Shown in pieces: positions 19,189 to 32,184 of a DNA stretch of 47,357 nt. The notes below the pieces were generated by a model. The model was given only the letters and a program-made list of their open reading frames with translations, did not search any database and had not been told where the DNA came from. How positions within the stretch are numbered: position 1 is the first letter of the stretch; each line of letters opens with the position of its first letter. The stretch is from an uncultured Clostridia bacterium. GTDB lineage: Bacteria > Bacillota > Clostridia > Christensenellales > CAG-917. The stretch is from assembly GCA_947305865.1 (NCBI GenBank), contig CAMZEU010000004.1:1-47357 (forward strand). The letters are read 5' to 3'. Made by a program: the position numbers and the translations under genes.

Positions 19189-20303
19189 TATAAGGAAACG
19201 TTAGCTAGGGCTGCTATAGCGTCGCCTGAGCCAACCAAACCAGATCCTTCATTAGTTGTTGCAGTAATTCCAATAGATGTCTTATCAAGGCTTAAGTGAG
19301 CTGATAGGACATTTTTCATTTCATCAATATATTCTGCAATCTTTGGCTTTTCTAAAATAATTGCAATACTTACATTATTTATAATGTATCCTTTCTTTTT
19401 AACTAGGTCCATAACAGAGTCTAGAAGAACAAGAGAGGATATATCTTTATACTTGTCATCATTAATTGGGAACATATGTCCAATATCTTTTTCACCAATT
19501 GCAGAGAGTATTGCATCCATTAAAGCATGAAGAGGAACATCTCCATCTGAATGTGCAATTGCTTTCTTATTTGCTGGTACTTGGACACCACAAAGTGGGA
19601 TTGAATTATTTGGTACTTTATCATAGTTGTGGATATCGTAACCAATGCCAGTTAATACTTTGTTTAAGTCTTGTCTATATGTAATTTTAACGTTATTTGC
19701 ATCTCCTTTTACATTAGTAAAAGTTGCATATCTTCTATAGTGTTGTACTAGTGAGAAATCATCTGTAAATGGCTTCTTTTCTTCAAACCAATCGTCATAT
19801 GCATCACAAAGTAATTGTGCAGGGAAGCCTTGTGGAGTTTGTGCTAGAACATAGTCATTTCTATCTTTTAAAGATAGATCTTTTGTGTAGAGTGTATCTG
19901 CAAGGTCTACAGTTGGAATAACACAAACATTTTCATCCAACTTTGCAATAACCCTTTTAATGAGATCAACGGAAACATTTGGTCTTGCACCATCATGGAT
20001 AAGGACATAGTTGGCATTATCTGTAAGATAATCAAGAGCATTATAGACACTTTCAGTTCTTGTCTCTCCACCTGTACAAAATGCTATTCTGTAGTCTGTA
20101 GGGAAGCCTTGTTTTTGAAGTGTTTTTTCATATAATTCTATGTCATCTTCGTTGGCAGAAACTATGATTTTTTCTACATCATCAATTTCTAAAAATGGAC
20201 GAATTGACTCGGTTAGAACCACGCTTTTGCCATATTTTTCAAGAAGTTTATTTGCTCCAAATCTATTGGAAATTCCAGCTGCACAAATAATAACGTTAAT
20301 CAT
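19185..20303 (-). CDS. ispDF: Bifunctional IspD/IspF (MEP cytidylyltransferase / MEcPP synthase)
   Basis: IspD (ICAAGISNRFGANKLLEKYG, VLIHDGARPNVS) fused to IspF (GIGYDIHNY, AHSDGDVPLHALMDAILSAIGEKDIGHMFP, TTNEGSGLVGSGDAIAA). Confidence 0.95.
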   Translation of the reverse strand: MINVIICAAGISNRFGANKLLEKYGKSVVLTESIRPFLEIDDVEKIIVSANEDDIELYEKTLQKQGFPTDYRIAFCTGGETRTESVYNALDYLTDNANYVLIHDGARPNVSVDLIKRVIAKLDENVCVIPTVDLADTLYTKDLSLKDRNDYVLAQTPQGFPAQLLCDAYDDWFEEKKPFTDDFSLVQHYRRYATFTNVKGDANNVKITYRQDLNKVLTGIGYDIHNYDKVPNNSIPLCGVQVPANKKAIAHSDGDVPLHALMDAILSAIGEKDIGHMFPINDDKYKDISSLVLLDSVMDLVKKKGYIINNVSIAIILEKPKIAEYIDEMKNVLSAHLSLDKTSIGITATTNEGSGLVGSGDAIAALANVSLY

Positions 20304-20564
20304 TTATTTCTCCTCAGTTGTGTTTGAGATAATCTCGTACATTTCAGTTGCAGATTGCTTGGTTTGTCTTTCGTCTATGGAAAGAATTCTAAAGGTAATT
20401 TCTCTATCTCCAAAAGATACAGTAACAACATCTCCAACCTTTACATCCTTAGATGGTTTTGCTTGTTTTTCATTAATAAAAATACGTCCAGAGTCGCATG
20501 CATCAGACGCAACGCTTCTACGTTTAATTATCCTAGAAAGTTTAAGAAATTTGTCTATTCTCAT
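20304..20564 (-). CDS. rqcP: S4-domain RNA-binding protein, RqcP/YabO-like
   Basis: MRIDKFLKLSRIIKRRSVASDACDSGRIFINEKQAKPSKDVKVGDVVTVSF. Confidence 0.85.
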   Translation of the reverse strand: MRIDKFLKLSRIIKRRSVASDACDSGRIFINEKQAKPSKDVKVGDVVTVSFGDREITFRILSIDERQTKQSATEMYEIISNTTEEK

Positions 20565-20604
20565 ATTACTCCATAAAAATATTTATATTTCTATTAAAAA
20601 GTAG

Positions 20605-20633
20605 TTGACACTATTGACTTATCGTAGTAAACT
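20605..20633 (+). promoter_or_regulatory. rpoB promoter
   Basis: TTGACA-N17-TAAACT; implies ~170-nt 5'UTR. Confidence 0.65.
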
Positions 20634-20814
20634 CTAAAACTGCGATATTTTCACATTTCGACTTTATATAAATATTATATATATAAAATTCGGGTTTGTG
20701 TCGCAAGTTAGTATAAACTACGAACAACAAAAAAACAAGAGCTTTAGAAATTTTTGAAAAAACCAAAATTTTCGGGCCGAACCAAATGTAAATTTATTTC
20801 AAGGAGCGTAAATA

Positions 20815-23800
20815 ATGTCTGAAGAAACAAAGTTTGATATGGCCAAAAGAATTCATTTAGAAAAATTTGGAAACACAGAACGCTATTCATTCTCAAAAAT
20901 CAAGAATGTTTTAGAGATTCCTAACCTTATTTCAATTCAAAAGAATTCTTACAATGACTTCATTCAAAACGGTATCAACGAAGTTCTCCAATACTATTCA
21001 CCAATAGTTTCACAAAATGGAAAACTCAAACTCACATTCTTAAGCCACGAATTATCGGACAAACCAAAGAATCCTATCCAATACTGCAAAGACAATGCTT
21101 TGAACTACGAAGCATCTTTACATGTTTTATGCCAATTGGAAAATACGGAAACAGGTGAATTCCAAAAGCCAGAGAGTGTTTATCTTGGAGATATCCCTCT
21201 CATGACAGATAGTGGTTCATTCATTATTAATGGTGCAGAACGTGTTGTAGTATCACAATTAATCAGAAGCCCTGGTGTATATTGCGAATACGAAACAGAT
21301 AAGAGAACAGGTGCAAAGCGTTACCAAACTCGTCTCTCTCCAGAAAGAGGAGACTGGCTTGAATTTGAACAAGACCAAAATGGTATTAGCTGGGTTCACA
21401 TTAACAAGAAGCGTAAGATTTTAACATCTATTCTTATTCGTTCTCTCGCATTAGTAGAAGGAATGGATCCAACACCAGCAAATGGTTTCCAAAAGTATGG
21501 ATTAAGACTTGGCCTCGGTGGCGGTACAAACGAAGAAATCGAAGCATTCTTTGGCAATGATCCAATGATTAAAGAAACTTTAAAGAAAGATGGATTAAAC
21601 AAGAATGCAGCAAGAGGTCTCCAAGATCTCTATAGCAAGATGAAAGATAATGATGGATTCACTATCGCTGGTGGTCTTGATATTATCAATTCAACATTCT
21701 TCGAAGAAAGAAAGTATGACTTAACAAGAGTTGGTCGTTACAAAGTAAACAAGAAGTTAAACTTCGCAACTCGTATCGCAGGACAAAAATTGTTTAAGGA
21801 AATCAAAGTTGAATCAGAAGGTCTTTCTTTTGATAAAGGAACAGTTTTAACTTTTGAACAAGCAAATTTACTTCAAAATTTGGGTATTAATGAAGCTTGG
21901 GTTACATATGAAGATGAAGAAGGAAACGAAAAGGGTTACAAGATTATGGGTAACAACCATGTAGACCTTGAAGCATTCGTTCCAACATATGCAGATGGCA
22001 CACCATTAAATCCAAAAGACATTGGAATTCTTGAAAAGGTATATTATCCAGAACTCATGGAGATGATGGAAAAATATGAAGATAGAACAGAATTAATTGA
22101 AGCTATTAAAGGAAATGTAGGTAAGTTAGTTAGAAAGACAGCAACTGCAGATGATATCTTAGCTACAATTAACTATGACTTCGGTCTTACCCATGGATTT
22201 GGAAAGACAGATGATATAGACCACTTATCTAACCGTCGTGTAAGAGCAATTGGTGAGTTGCTCCAAAACCAATTCAGAATTGGTATCAGCCGTTTAGAAA
22301 AGGGCGTAAGAGAAAAGATGCAATCAACAGCTGAAGGTACAGAGATTAGACCAAAGACTTTAATCAATACCAAACCAGTTGAAACAGCATTAAGAACATT
22401 CTTTGGTTCATCACAATTGAGCCAATTTATGGATCAACCAAACCCAATCGCAGAATTAACTCATAAGAGAAAACTTTCCGCATTAGGTCCTGGTGGTTTG
22501 AACAGAGAACGTGCAACAATGGCAGTTCGTGACGTTCACCACTCACACTATGGAAGAATTTGTCCTATTGAAACTCCAGAAGGACAAAACATTGGTTTGA
22601 TTTCATCACTCGCAACATATGCAAGAATTAACGAATATGGTTATATTGAATCTCCATATCGCAAGATTGATAAGGCAACTGGTGTTATCACAGACGAAGT
22701 TGTTTACATGACAGCTGAAGAAGAAGATAAATACATCATTGCACAAGCAAACGAACCATTAGATGAAAACAGCCGTTTCGTAAACGAACGTGTAACATGT
22801 AGAGAAATGGAAAAGATCCGTGAGTATCCAAAAGAAAAGGTAGACTTCATGGACGTAAATCCAAAGCAATTAGTTTCTGTTGCAACAGCATTAATCCCAT
22901 TCCTTGAAAACGACGACTTGAACCGTGCTTTGATGGGATCTAACATGCAACGTCAAGCAGTTCCACTTCTCAAGCCAGAAGCACCTATCGTAGCAACTGG
23001 TGTTGAATATCGTATTGCACATGACTCCGGTGTTGTTATTATTGCAAAGAATGCTGGTGTAGTTAAGTATGTAGATGCAAACACAATCGTTATTACAACA
23101 GACGATGGTCAAGAAGATACATATCAACTCGCAAAGTTCCAACGTAGTAACCAAAACACATGTATTAACCAACATCCAATCGTAAGCAAAGGACAAAGAG
23201 TTAATGCAGACGAAGTTATCGCAGATGGCCCAGCAACAGACAATGGTGAACTTTCATTAGGTAGAAACATTCTTATCGGATTTATGGAATGGGAAGGTTA
23301 CAACTACGAAGACGCAGTTCTTATTAGTGAAGACCTCTTAAAGAATGATGCATTCACATCAATCCATATCCAAAGCTTCGAATGTGAATCTAGAGAAACA
23401 AAACTTGGACCAGAAGAAATCACAAGAGATATCGCAGGTCTCTCTGCAAATGCAAAGAAGAACTTAGACGAAAATGGTATCGTTCGTGTTGGTACAGAAG
23501 TTAAGCCAGGAGACATCTTAGTTGGTAAGATTACAAAGAAAGGTGAAACAGAACCTACAGCAGAACAAAGATTATTACATGCTATCTTCCAAGAGAAGTC
23601 TGGCGATGTAAGAGATACATCTCTTAAGGTTAAGAATGGTGAAGGTGGTATCGTTGTAGCAGTTCAAGTCTTCAAAGCAGAAGACCATGCAGAACTTGCA
23701 AACGGCGTATTAGAGAAGGTAAAAGTATTCATCGCACAAAAGAGAAAGATTGGTGTTGGTGATAAGATGGCTGGACGTCACGGAAACAAAGGTGTTGTAT

Positions 23801-24792
23801 CCAGAGTATTACCAAGAGAAGATATGCCATTCTTAGAAGATGGTACACCACTTCAAATCGTATTAAATCCATTAGGTGTTCCTTCTCGTATGAATATCGG
23901 ACAGGTTCTTGAAGTGCACTTAGGACTTGTTGCGCATTCATTAGGATGGAAGATTTGCACACCAGTATTTGATGGCGCAAACGAAAAAGATATCAAGCAA
24001 TTATTAAGAGACAACGGCTTTGTATCTCCAGTATACAATGCAGATGGCACTCCAAAACTTGATGAAAATGGACAACCAATAACAAAAGTTGATGGAAAGA
24101 TTAGAGTATTTGATGGACGTACTGGTGAAGAATTTGAAAACCCAGTAACAGTTGGTTACATGTACTACCTCAAGTTACATCACCTCGTTGATGACAAGAT
24201 TCACGCAAGAAGTATTGGACCATATTCACTCGTTACACAACAACCTCTTGGTGGCAAAGCACAATTTGGTGGACAACGTTTCGGTGAAATGGAAGTTTGG
24301 GCACTTGAAGCTTATGGTGCTGCACACACATTACAAGAAATACTTACAGTTAAGTCAGACGACGTTGAAGGACGTAACAGAACATATCAAAGCATCATTA
24401 ACGGAACAAATCAATCCGATCCAGGAATTCCAGAAGCATTCAATGTTCTTATTAAGGAATTAAATGCACTTGCATTAAATATTGAAATGCTCACAGAAGA
24501 CGGAACTAAGATTACTCCAAAGAGTATCTCAAGCGAAGAAATCGAATTTGATTTAGCACAACGTAAGAATGAAGAAGAGAAGCAAGAAGTCGATGTAACA
24601 GGCGACTTAGACTTGGATGACTTATTCAACGAAGGTTCAGAGAACGATGACGACACATACGCAGGCGACAATAATGAATTAGAAATAGACGACATGTTCA
24701 AAGACCTTGGCACCTTTGATTTAGGTGATGACGATGGACTTCCAGGTGTAATCGATGTGCTTGAAGACCACGACAATGATGATGATAAATAA
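20815..24792 (+). CDS. rpoB: DNA-directed RNA polymerase subunit beta
   Basis: [69 protein letters not shown]. Confidence 0.99.
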   Translation: MSEETKFDMAKRIHLEKFGNTERYSFSKIKNVLEIPNLISIQKNSYNDFIQNGINEVLQYYSPIVSQNGKLKLTFLSHELSDKPKNPIQYCKDNALNYEASLHVLCQLENTETGEFQKPESVYLGDIPLMTDSGSFIINGAERVVVSQLIRSPGVYCEYETDKRTGAKRYQTRLSPERGDWLEFEQDQNGISWVHINKKRKILTSILIRSLALVEGMDPTPANGFQKYGLRLGLGGGTNEEIEAFFGNDPMIKETLKKDGLNKNAARGLQDLYSKMKDNDGFTIAGGLDIINSTFFEERKYDLTRVGRYKVNKKLNFATRIAGQKLFKEIKVESEGLSFDKGTVLTFEQANLLQNLGINEAWVTYEDEEGNEKGYKIMGNNHVDLEAFVPTYADGTPLNPKDIGILEKVYYPELMEMMEKYEDRTELIEAIKGNVGKLVRKTATADDILATINYDFGLTHGFGKTDDIDHLSNRRVRAIGELLQNQFRIGISRLEKGVREKMQSTAEGTEIRPKTLINTKPVETALRTFFGSSQLSQFMDQPNPIAELTHKRKLSALGPGGLNRERATMAVRDVHHSHYGRICPIETPEGQNIGLISSLATYARINEYGYIESPYRKIDKATGVITDEVVYMTAEEEDKYIIAQANEPLDENSRFVNERVTCREMEKIREYPKEKVDFMDVNPKQLVSVATALIPFLENDDLNRALMGSNMQRQAVPLLKPEAPIVATGVEYRIAHDSGVVIIAKNAGVVKYVDANTIVITTDDGQEDTYQLAKFQRSNQNTCINQHPIVSKGQRVNADEVIADGPATDNGELSLGRNILIGFMEWEGYNYEDAVLISEDLLKNDAFTSIHIQSFECESRETKLGPEEITRDIAGLSANAKKNLDENGIVRVGTEVKPGDILVGKITKKGETEPTAEQRLLHAIFQEKSGDVRDTSLKVKNGEGGIVVAVQVFKAEDHAELANGVLEKVKVFIAQKRKIGVGDKMAGRHGNKGVVSRVLPREDMPFLEDGTPLQIVLNPLGVPSRMNIGQVLEVHLGLVAHSLGWKICTPVFDGANEKDIKQLLRDNGFVSPVYNADGTPKLDENGQPITKVDGKIRVFDGRTGEEFENPVTVGYMYYLKLHHLVDDKIHARSIGPYSLVTQQPLGGKAQFGGQRFGEMEVWALEAYGAAHTLQEILTVKSDDVEGRNRTYQSIINGTNQSDPGIPEAFNVLIKELNALALNIEMLTEDGTKITPKSISSEEIEFDLAQRKNEEEKQEVDVTGDLDLDDLFNEGSENDDDTYAGDNNELEIDDMFKDLGTFDLGDDDGLPGVIDVLEDHDNDDDK

Positions 24793-24806
24793 GGAGATTT
24801 AAGATT

Positions 24807-27800
24807 ATGTATGAATTAAGTAATTTTGATGCAATAAAAATAAGTCTCGCTTCCCCAGAGCAAATTAGAGAATGGTCTCATGGTGAAGTAACTAAATCAG
24901 AAACAATTAACTATCGTACACAAAAGCCAGATAAGGGAGGATTATTCTGTGAAAGAATTTTCGGACCTGTAAAGGATTGGGAATGTAGTTGTGGAAGATA
25001 TAGAAAGATTAAATACAAAGGTGTAGTTTGTGAAAAGTGTGGTGTTGAGGTCACAAAGTCCAAAGTTCGTCGTGAACGTATGGGACACATTGAACTCGCA
25101 ACTCCAGTAGCACACATCTGGTATTCAAAGGGATTTGGTTCTCCAATAGGATTATTACTTGGATTATCTCCAAAGGAATTAGAATCTGTTTTATACTATA
25201 ATGCATTTATAGTATTAGACCCAGGTGTATGCGCAGAAATCCAAAAGAAAGACGTTATCTGTGTTGAAGATTGTGAAAACCTTTGGGAAAAATATGATAG
25301 AGATGCATTCAGAGTTGGAATGGGCGCAGAAGCTATTAAAGAACTCTTAATGGAAATCGATATCGAGAAAGAAAGCGAAAGACTCAAAGACGTTATAGCA
25401 ACAAGAACTGGCCAAGAAAGAGCAAAAGCAATCAAACAATTCGAAGTTGTTGAAGCTTTCAGAATTAGCGGAAATAAACCAGAATGGATGATTCTCGATG
25501 TACTTCCAGTATTCCCACCAGATTTAAGACCAATGGTTCAATTAGATGGTGGCAGATTCGCTACAACAGACTTAAACGATTTATATCGTAGAGTTATTGG
25601 TAGAAACAACCGTTTAAAGAAATTAAAGTCTCAACCAACACCAGAGCTTATTCTCCGTAACGAAAAACGTATGGTGCAAGAAATCGTAGATGCACTCATC
25701 GCAAACGGTCGTAGAGGAAAGGCAATCACAGGTGCAGGTGGAAGAGAATTAAAGTCTTTATCAAGATATTTACAAGGTAAGCAAGGACGTTTCCGTCAAA
25801 ACTTACTTGGTAAACGTGTAGACTACTCAGGACGTTCAGTTATCGTTATTGGACCAGAACTCAAGCTTTATCAATGTGGTCTTCCAAAAGAAATGGCTCT
25901 TGAATTATTCAAGCCTTTCGTAATCAGAAGATTAATGCAAGAAGGTGCTTGCTCCACAATTAAGAAAGCAAAGGAAATCATTGCAGAAGCAAGTGGTCAA
26001 ATCTATGGATATCTTGAAGAAATCATTAAAGACCATCCAGTATTATTGAACCGTGCTCCTACATTACACCGTCTTGGTATTCAAGCATTCGAACCAGTAC
26101 TAGTTGAAGGTAGAGCAATTAAACTCCATCCATTAGCATGTACCGCATTCAACGCTGACTTCGACGGAGACCAAATGGCAGTTCACGTACCAATCTCTAT
26201 TGAAGCACAAGCCGAAGCACGTATCTTAATGCTCTGTACAAATAATATTCTTAAGTTGAGTGATGGTAAGTCTATCGTTTCTCCAGGACAAGATATTATT
26301 CTTGGTTCATACTATTTAACAATAGTAAAACCAGGTGCAAAGGGTGAAGGTAAGATATTCGCATCTGAAGAAGAAGCATTCCACGCATATCAAGAGAAAG
26401 AGATTACTCTTCAAACATTATGCTGGATTAGAGTTAAGGGCGAAGATGAAAATGGTAAGCCAATTTCAAGAATGCTCCATACAACAATCGGTCGTTGCAT
26501 CTTCAACAAGACATTACCACAAGACTTACACTTTGTAGATAGAACAAAGCCAGAAAACAGATTAATGATCGAAGTTGCTGGTTTATTAGGACCAAACTCA
26601 TGTATTGAAAACAAACAATTACAAGCAATTTGGGACGCAGCAAAAGGTAAGGACGCAAATGCAGCTCTTGTTAAAGAAATCAGAGGCATTTTACATCTTG
26701 ATGTAAAAGATGATGTTATTAAGAACATTATTGATATAGTCAATAAAGATTATGAAAAGGGTGATTTCGAATTATTCGCAGACGAAAACGAGAAACGTAC
26801 TCATGCATTAAGAATGAACATTCAAAAAGCTCTCGGATTCAAAGAACTTGCAGTTGGTAAGAAACAACTTGGTAACATCGTAGATAGCTGCTTCAAATAT
26901 CATGAAGCTACAAAGACATCTATGGTATTGGACGATATCAAGGCATTAGGTTATAAGTACTCAACAATTGGTGCTATCACAACATCAGTTTTCGATATGC
27001 ATATCCCAGATGCAAAGAGAAGAATCGTTGAAGAAACAGATGCTTTAGTATTAAAGACAGAAAAGAGTTATCAAAGAGGTCTCTTAACAGAGAAGGAAAG
27101 ATATTCAAGAATCGTTGCTATTTGGTCACAAGCATTCAAGAATCTCGAACAAGAGATGAAAGACAATGCAGATGACTTCAACCCAATCATGATGATGGCA
27201 ACATCTGGTGCTCGTGCAAGTATGAAACAGATCATGCAACTTTCTGGTATGCGTGGCTTGGTTGTTGATACAGCAGGTAAAGAAATTGAATTACCAGTTA
27301 AAGCTAACTATCGTGAAGGTTTGTCAGTTCTTGATTACTTCAACTCATCACATGGTGGCCGTAAGTCAATGGCTGATACAGCATTAAAGACATCAGACTC
27401 TGGTTACTTAACACGTCGTCTTGTTGACGTATCACACGGTGTTATCGTTATGGAACAAGACTGCGGAGATACAAAAGGTATCGAAGTAAGCCCAATCATG
27501 GATGAAGACCGTGTCATGGAATCTATTAAAGAAAGAATAGAAGGTAGATATTCAATTAAGGATATCATCAATCCAAAGACTGGCGAAGTTATTACACCAG
27601 CAGACACAATGATTACACAAGACCAAGCAGAAGAAATAGACAAAGTCTATATGGATATTTGGTATGACAATGGAAAGAAGCCAAACGAAGTACCAAAGAT
27701 CTTAGTTCGTTCAGTTCTTGCATGTAAGACAAAGACAGGTGTTTGTTCTAAGTGTTATGGAAAGAACATGGCAAGTGGTAGATCAGTTAAGATTGGTGAA

Positions 27801-28676
27801 GCTGTTGGTATTATTGCTGCACAATCAATTGGTGAACCAGGAACTCAGTTAACAATGAGAAACTTCCATACCGGTGGTGTTGCATCTGGCGATGATATTA
27901 CACAAGGTTTGCCACGTGTCGTAGAATTGTTCGAAGCAAGACGTCCAAAGGGCTTAGCAGTTATCTCTGAAAAAGCCGGTAGAGTAATTATCAATGAATC
28001 AGACAACTCAATTACAGTTGTAAGCGATAATGATTCAAAGACATACCCACTTTCATACGATGCTGAAATTAAAGTACATGATGGAGATATCGTTGAAGCT
28101 GGCCAACCTCTTACAAGAGGTAATATCTATCCACAAGACTTGTTCAGAGCATGTGGACCAAAGGGTGTTCAAGACTACATTACAAAAGAAGTTCAAGCTT
28201 CATATCGTAGTGCATCTGTTAACATCAATGATAAACACATTGAAATTATCGTACGTCAAATGTTAAGAAAGGTTAAGATTGAAGACCAAGGAGGTTCAAA
28301 TCTTATTCCTGGAACATTAGTAGATAGTTACAGAGTAGACGAAGAAAACCCACAATTAATCGCAGAAGGTAAATCACCTATCATTGCAAAGCGTATGTTA
28401 CTTGGTATCACAAAGGCTGCTCTTGCAACAGAATCATTCTTATCAGCTGCATCATTCCAAGAAACAACAACAGTTCTTGCAGATGCTGCAATTAAGAACA
28501 AGAAGGATCCTTTAATTGGATTAAAGGAAAACGTAATTATCGGTAAGCTCATCCCAGCAGGTACAGGTATGAAGTGCTATAAAGACATTTCTACAACTGC
28601 AGCTAAGGACGCAGATGGTGTACAAGAAGAAAGCATCATTACACCAATCAATGAAATTGAGCAAGACGAAGAATAA
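24807..28676 (+). CDS. rpoC: DNA-directed RNA polymerase subunit beta'
   Basis: N-terminal zinc cluster [34 protein letters not shown] catalytic motif. Confidence 0.99.
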   Translation: MYELSNFDAIKISLASPEQIREWSHGEVTKSETINYRTQKPDKGGLFCERIFGPVKDWECSCGRYRKIKYKGVVCEKCGVEVTKSKVRRERMGHIELATPVAHIWYSKGFGSPIGLLLGLSPKELESVLYYNAFIVLDPGVCAEIQKKDVICVEDCENLWEKYDRDAFRVGMGAEAIKELLMEIDIEKESERLKDVIATRTGQERAKAIKQFEVVEAFRISGNKPEWMILDVLPVFPPDLRPMVQLDGGRFATTDLNDLYRRVIGRNNRLKKLKSQPTPELILRNEKRMVQEIVDALIANGRRGKAITGAGGRELKSLSRYLQGKQGRFRQNLLGKRVDYSGRSVIVIGPELKLYQCGLPKEMALELFKPFVIRRLMQEGACSTIKKAKEIIAEASGQIYGYLEEIIKDHPVLLNRAPTLHRLGIQAFEPVLVEGRAIKLHPLACTAFNADFDGDQMAVHVPISIEAQAEARILMLCTNNILKLSDGKSIVSPGQDIILGSYYLTIVKPGAKGEGKIFASEEEAFHAYQEKEITLQTLCWIRVKGEDENGKPISRMLHTTIGRCIFNKTLPQDLHFVDRTKPENRLMIEVAGLLGPNSCIENKQLQAIWDAAKGKDANAALVKEIRGILHLDVKDDVIKNIIDIVNKDYEKGDFELFADENEKRTHALRMNIQKALGFKELAVGKKQLGNIVDSCFKYHEATKTSMVLDDIKALGYKYSTIGAITTSVFDMHIPDAKRRIVEETDALVLKTEKSYQRGLLTEKERYSRIVAIWSQAFKNLEQEMKDNADDFNPIMMMATSGARASMKQIMQLSGMRGLVVDTAGKEIELPVKANYREGLSVLDYFNSSHGGRKSMADTALKTSDSGYLTRRLVDVSHGVIVMEQDCGDTKGIEVSPIMDEDRVMESIKERIEGRYSIKDIINPKTGEVITPADTMITQDQAEEIDKVYMDIWYDNGKKPNEVPKILVRSVLACKTKTGVCSKCYGKNMASGRSVKIGEAVGIIAAQSIGEPGTQLTMRNFHTGGVASGDDITQGLPRVVELFEARRPKGLAVISEKAGRVIINESDNSITVVSDNDSKTYPLSYDAEIKVHDGDIVEAGQPLTRGNIYPQDLFRACGPKGVQDYITKEVQASYRSASVNINDKHIEIIVRQMLRKVKIEDQGGSNLIPGTLVDSYRVDEENPQLIAEGKSPIIAKRMLLGITKAALATESFLSAASFQETTTVLADAAIKNKKDPLIGLKENVIIGKLIPAGTGMKCYKDISTTAAKDADGVQEESIITPINEIEQDEE

Positions 28677-28691
28677 TTAAGAGGCAATAAA

Positions 28692-29867
28692 ATGGATAGA
28701 AGACTCTTTACATCTGAAAGTGTTACAGAAGGACATCCAGATAAGGTTTGCGACCAAATCGCAGACTCTATCTTGGACGATGTCTTGTCTAAAGACAATA
28801 AAGCCCGTTGTGCAATAGAAGTCTGTTGTACAACAGGTATGGTCTTTGTCTTTGGAGAGATGACAACTTCACATTATAGCGATATTCCAAAAATCGTTAG
28901 AGGTGTTATAAAGGATATAGGTTATAACTCAAGCGATATGGGCTTTGATAGCCAAACTTGTGCAGTTATTACATCTATAGATGAGCAATCTCCAGATATT
29001 TGTCATGGTGTAGATAATGCATCAGACAAAGCCAACAACGATGAGGAAGAAGGATTGGGTGCAGGAGACCAAGGAATGATGTTTGGCTATGCATGTAGAG
29101 AAACAGAGTCCCTAATGCCTCTACCAATCACTTTAGCTCACGCTGTAACACAAAGATTAACATATGTTAGAAAGAACGGTATAATCCCTTACATTAGACC
29201 AGATGGCAAATCCCAAGTTACAGTTGAATATGTAGATGGAAAGCCAGTTAGAGTAGATGCAGTAGTTGTATCAACACAACATGATCCACATGATTTAGAA
29301 GAACTCAGAAAGGATATAGAAGAAAAGGTTATTAGACAAGCAATTCCAAAGGAATTGTTAGATGAAAATACCAAGTTCTTTATTAATCCTGCAGGCAACT
29401 TCGTATTAGGTGGACCAGCTGCAGATAGTGGTTTAACAGGAAGAAAGATTATAGTAGACACCTACGGTGGATATTGTCCACATGGTGGCGGAGCATTCTC
29501 CGGCAAAGATCCAACAAAGGTAGATAGAAGTGCAGCATATATGGCAAGATATATTTGCAAGAATTTAGTTGCTGCTGGTGCTGCAGATAGAGTTCAAATC
29601 CAAGTTGCATATGCAATAGGGAAAGCTCATCCAGTATCTATCTTAGTTGATTCCTTTGGAACAGGTGTTGTTTCCGATGACAAACTTTCTGAGATTGTTA
29701 GAAAGGTGTTCGATTTACGTCCAAAGGCAATTATTAAGACTTTAGGCTTAGATGCTCCAGTATATAGAATGTCTAGCAACTATGGTCACTTCGGTAGAGA
29801 AGGATTGCCTTGGGAAAAGACAGACAAAGTAGAAGAGATTAAAGGTTTATTACAATCTAATCTTTGA
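28692..29867 (+). CDS. metK: S-adenosylmethionine synthase
   Basis: [52 protein letters not shown]. Confidence 0.98.
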   Translation: MDRRLFTSESVTEGHPDKVCDQIADSILDDVLSKDNKARCAIEVCCTTGMVFVFGEMTTSHYSDIPKIVRGVIKDIGYNSSDMGFDSQTCAVITSIDEQSPDICHGVDNASDKANNDEEEGLGAGDQGMMFGYACRETESLMPLPITLAHAVTQRLTYVRKNGIIPYIRPDGKSQVTVEYVDGKPVRVDAVVVSTQHDPHDLEELRKDIEEKVIRQAIPKELLDENTKFFINPAGNFVLGGPAADSGLTGRKIIVDTYGGYCPHGGGAFSGKDPTKVDRSAAYMARYICKNLVAAGAADRVQIQVAYAIGKAHPVSILVDSFGTGVVSDDKLSEIVRKVFDLRPKAIIKTLGLDAPVYRMSSNYGHFGREGLPWEKTDKVEEIKGLLQSNL

Positions 29868-29881
29868 AAATGAAAGATAAT

Positions 29882-29920
29882 TATAGGGGGCTTATGTACT
29901 AAAGGCCCTCTATATTTTTA
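29882..29920 (+). terminator. Intrinsic terminator after metK
   Basis: TATAGGGGGC ... GCCCTCTATA then TTTTTATT. Confidence 0.8.
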
Positions 29921-29936
29921 TTCAAAAAGAGGAAAA

Positions 29937-32174
29937 ATGAAGAAAGATGATTCTTTAGACACATTTATCGGGGAAGTCATTGGGGTTATATACCGCAATG
30001 AAGAAACTGGTTATACGGTAATGAAAATACGAACAACAGAGGGATTAAGAATTACTGTTGTTGGTACTTGTATTCCTGTGTCCGAAGGACATCAAGTAAG
30101 GGTTGAGGGAGTCGTAAGAAATAATAAAACGTACGGAGACCAAATTGTTGCAGAAGACATTTGCATCCTTCCTCCATCCAAAATAGACGGTATTATTAAG
30201 TTCTTGTCTAGTGGTCTTATAAAAGGATTAGGACCAAGCACAGCAGAAGCAATAGTTGAAATGTATGGCAAAGATGCTCTAGATATTATGGAGTATCCAA
30301 TTAAGCTTGCAAAGGTCAGAGGCATTTCTCTTTCTAAAGCAATGAATTTCGCAAGAGAGTATATGAACCTTAAGAAGTTGCAAGATACCATGATGTTCCT
30401 CCAAGAACTAGGAATATCTGTAAATATGTCATTAAGAATATATAACCATTACTTTGAAAATAGTATAGAAGTAGTAAGAATGAATCCATATAGATTAGTA
30501 GATGACATAGATGGTATAGGTTTTGCAACTGCAGACAGAATAGGACAAAACTTAGGAATAGAAAAGGATAGTGAATTTAGAATTGAAGCAGCCATTTCAT
30601 ATTGTTTAAAGAAAGCAGCAAATATGAGTGGTAATGCATTCTTATACGAAGCAGACCTATATCGTGAGACTTTAGATGTCTTAAATGTTAATAGTGAAGA
30701 CATCGGAGAAAAGATTAGAGATGTTTTAGGAGATTTAATCGTTCTTGGAACAGTTATTAGATACGAAACAAAGAATGGCGCTGCAATTATGCATAAGTCC
30801 ATATATAACATAGAAAAGAAGATAGCTGCAAAACTTGCAGACTTAAGAGATAGAGCAAGATTAATCAACGTAGATCCAACTGAGGCCATAAGATTATACG
30901 AATCTAGAAATAAGATAACACTCCATGACAAACAAGTTGAAGCAATAGATGATACATTTGAGCATGGTGTACATATCATAACTGGTGGTCCAGGAACAGG
31001 TAAAACAACAATTATTAAGTGTATCATTTCTATTTTTGAAGACTTAGGAATGGATGTTGCACTTTGTGCACCTACTGGAAGAGCTGCAAAGAGAATGGCT
31101 CAAGCAACAGAAAGAGATGCAAGTACAATTCATAGATTACTTGGATATAGTGTAGATGCAGGTGGAACAATGAGGTTTGTATATAATGACAAGAGACCTC
31201 TTCCATATGATGTTGTTATTGTGGACGAAGTATCTATGTTAGATGAACCAATTCTATATCATTTAATTAGTGCTTTAGAAGATGGTACTAGATTAGTACT
31301 CGTTGGAGATAAAGACCAGCTTCCATCTGTTGGTATAGGTTGTGTTCTCCATGATTTAATTGAAAGTGGATACTTTGGTGTTTCATTCTTAACACAGATT
31401 TACCGTCAAGCAGAGTCTAGTGCAATTGTTGTTAATGCACACAGAATTAATAATGGACAAATGCCAAACTTAGATAATAAGAGCACAGACTTCTTCTATG
31501 ATGAAAAGAATAATTCTGTAGACATTGCAAATACAGTCATGGATTTAGTCTTAAATAGACTACCAGACTTCTTACATGTATCTCCAAGAGATATTAATGT
31601 ACTTTGTCCAATGAAGAGAGGAACAGCTGGTATTACTGCATTAAATGCAAGATTACAAAAAGCACTCAATCCATATTCAAGAGAAAAGAAAGAATTTAAG
31701 CATGGCGAAGTTATCTACAGAGAAGGCGACAAAGTTATGCAAATCGTAAACGACTACGAAATGACTTGGTTTGTTGCTCATGAACATTATGTTGAGAATG
31801 GATGTGGTGTATTTAACGGAGATGTTGGAGTAATTGAAAAGGTGAATTATACAACCAATGAATTTACAATTCATTTTGATGATGACAAGATATCCAATTA
31901 CTCATTCTCACAAGCAGACGAAATAACTCTTGCATATGCTGTAACTATACATAAATCACAAGGTAGTGAGTTTGATAATGTTGTATTAGCATTAGATGCA
32001 AGTTACCTTATGCAAACAAGAAACTTATTATACACGGGTGTTACACGTGCGAAAAATATAGTTGTATTAGTAGGAGCAATTCCAACTATACAAAAGATGA
32101 TAGCAAATAACGAAACAATGAAACGAAATTCTTTATTAACACAATTGTTAATAGAAGAGTTTGGCAATATATAA
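29937..32174 (+). CDS. recD2: RecD2 family ATP-dependent DNA helicase
   Basis: GGPGTGKTTIIKCI, CAPTGRAAKRMAQAT, VIVDEVSMLD, LVGDKDQLPSVGIG, YAVTIHKSQGSEFDNV. Confidence 0.95.
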   Translation: MKKDDSLDTFIGEVIGVIYRNEETGYTVMKIRTTEGLRITVVGTCIPVSEGHQVRVEGVVRNNKTYGDQIVAEDICILPPSKIDGIIKFLSSGLIKGLGPSTAEAIVEMYGKDALDIMEYPIKLAKVRGISLSKAMNFAREYMNLKKLQDTMMFLQELGISVNMSLRIYNHYFENSIEVVRMNPYRLVDDIDGIGFATADRIGQNLGIEKDSEFRIEAAISYCLKKAANMSGNAFLYEADLYRETLDVLNVNSEDIGEKIRDVLGDLIVLGTVIRYETKNGAAIMHKSIYNIEKKIAAKLADLRDRARLINVDPTEAIRLYESRNKITLHDKQVEAIDDTFEHGVHIITGGPGTGKTTIIKCIISIFEDLGMDVALCAPTGRAAKRMAQATERDASTIHRLLGYSVDAGGTMRFVYNDKRPLPYDVVIVDEVSMLDEPILYHLISALEDGTRLVLVGDKDQLPSVGIGCVLHDLIESGYFGVSFLTQIYRQAESSAIVVNAHRINNGQMPNLDNKSTDFFYDEKNNSVDIANTVMDLVLNRLPDFLHVSPRDINVLCPMKRGTAGITALNARLQKALNPYSREKKEFKHGEVIYREGDKVMQIVNDYEMTWFVAHEHYVENGCGVFNGDVGVIEKVNYTTNEFTIHFDDDKISNYSFSQADEITLAYAVTIHKSQGSEFDNVVLALDASYLMQTRNLLYTGVTRAKNIVVLVGAIPTIQKMIANNETMKRNSLLTQLLIEEFGNI

Positions 32175-32184
32175 GGAGGGCAGT

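Noticed and set aside
29860-29870. CTTTGA at the metK stop resembling the RF2 frameshift site
   Set aside because: No upstream SD-like stimulator at the needed spacing and no meaningful +1 extension; most likely just the single TGA stop.
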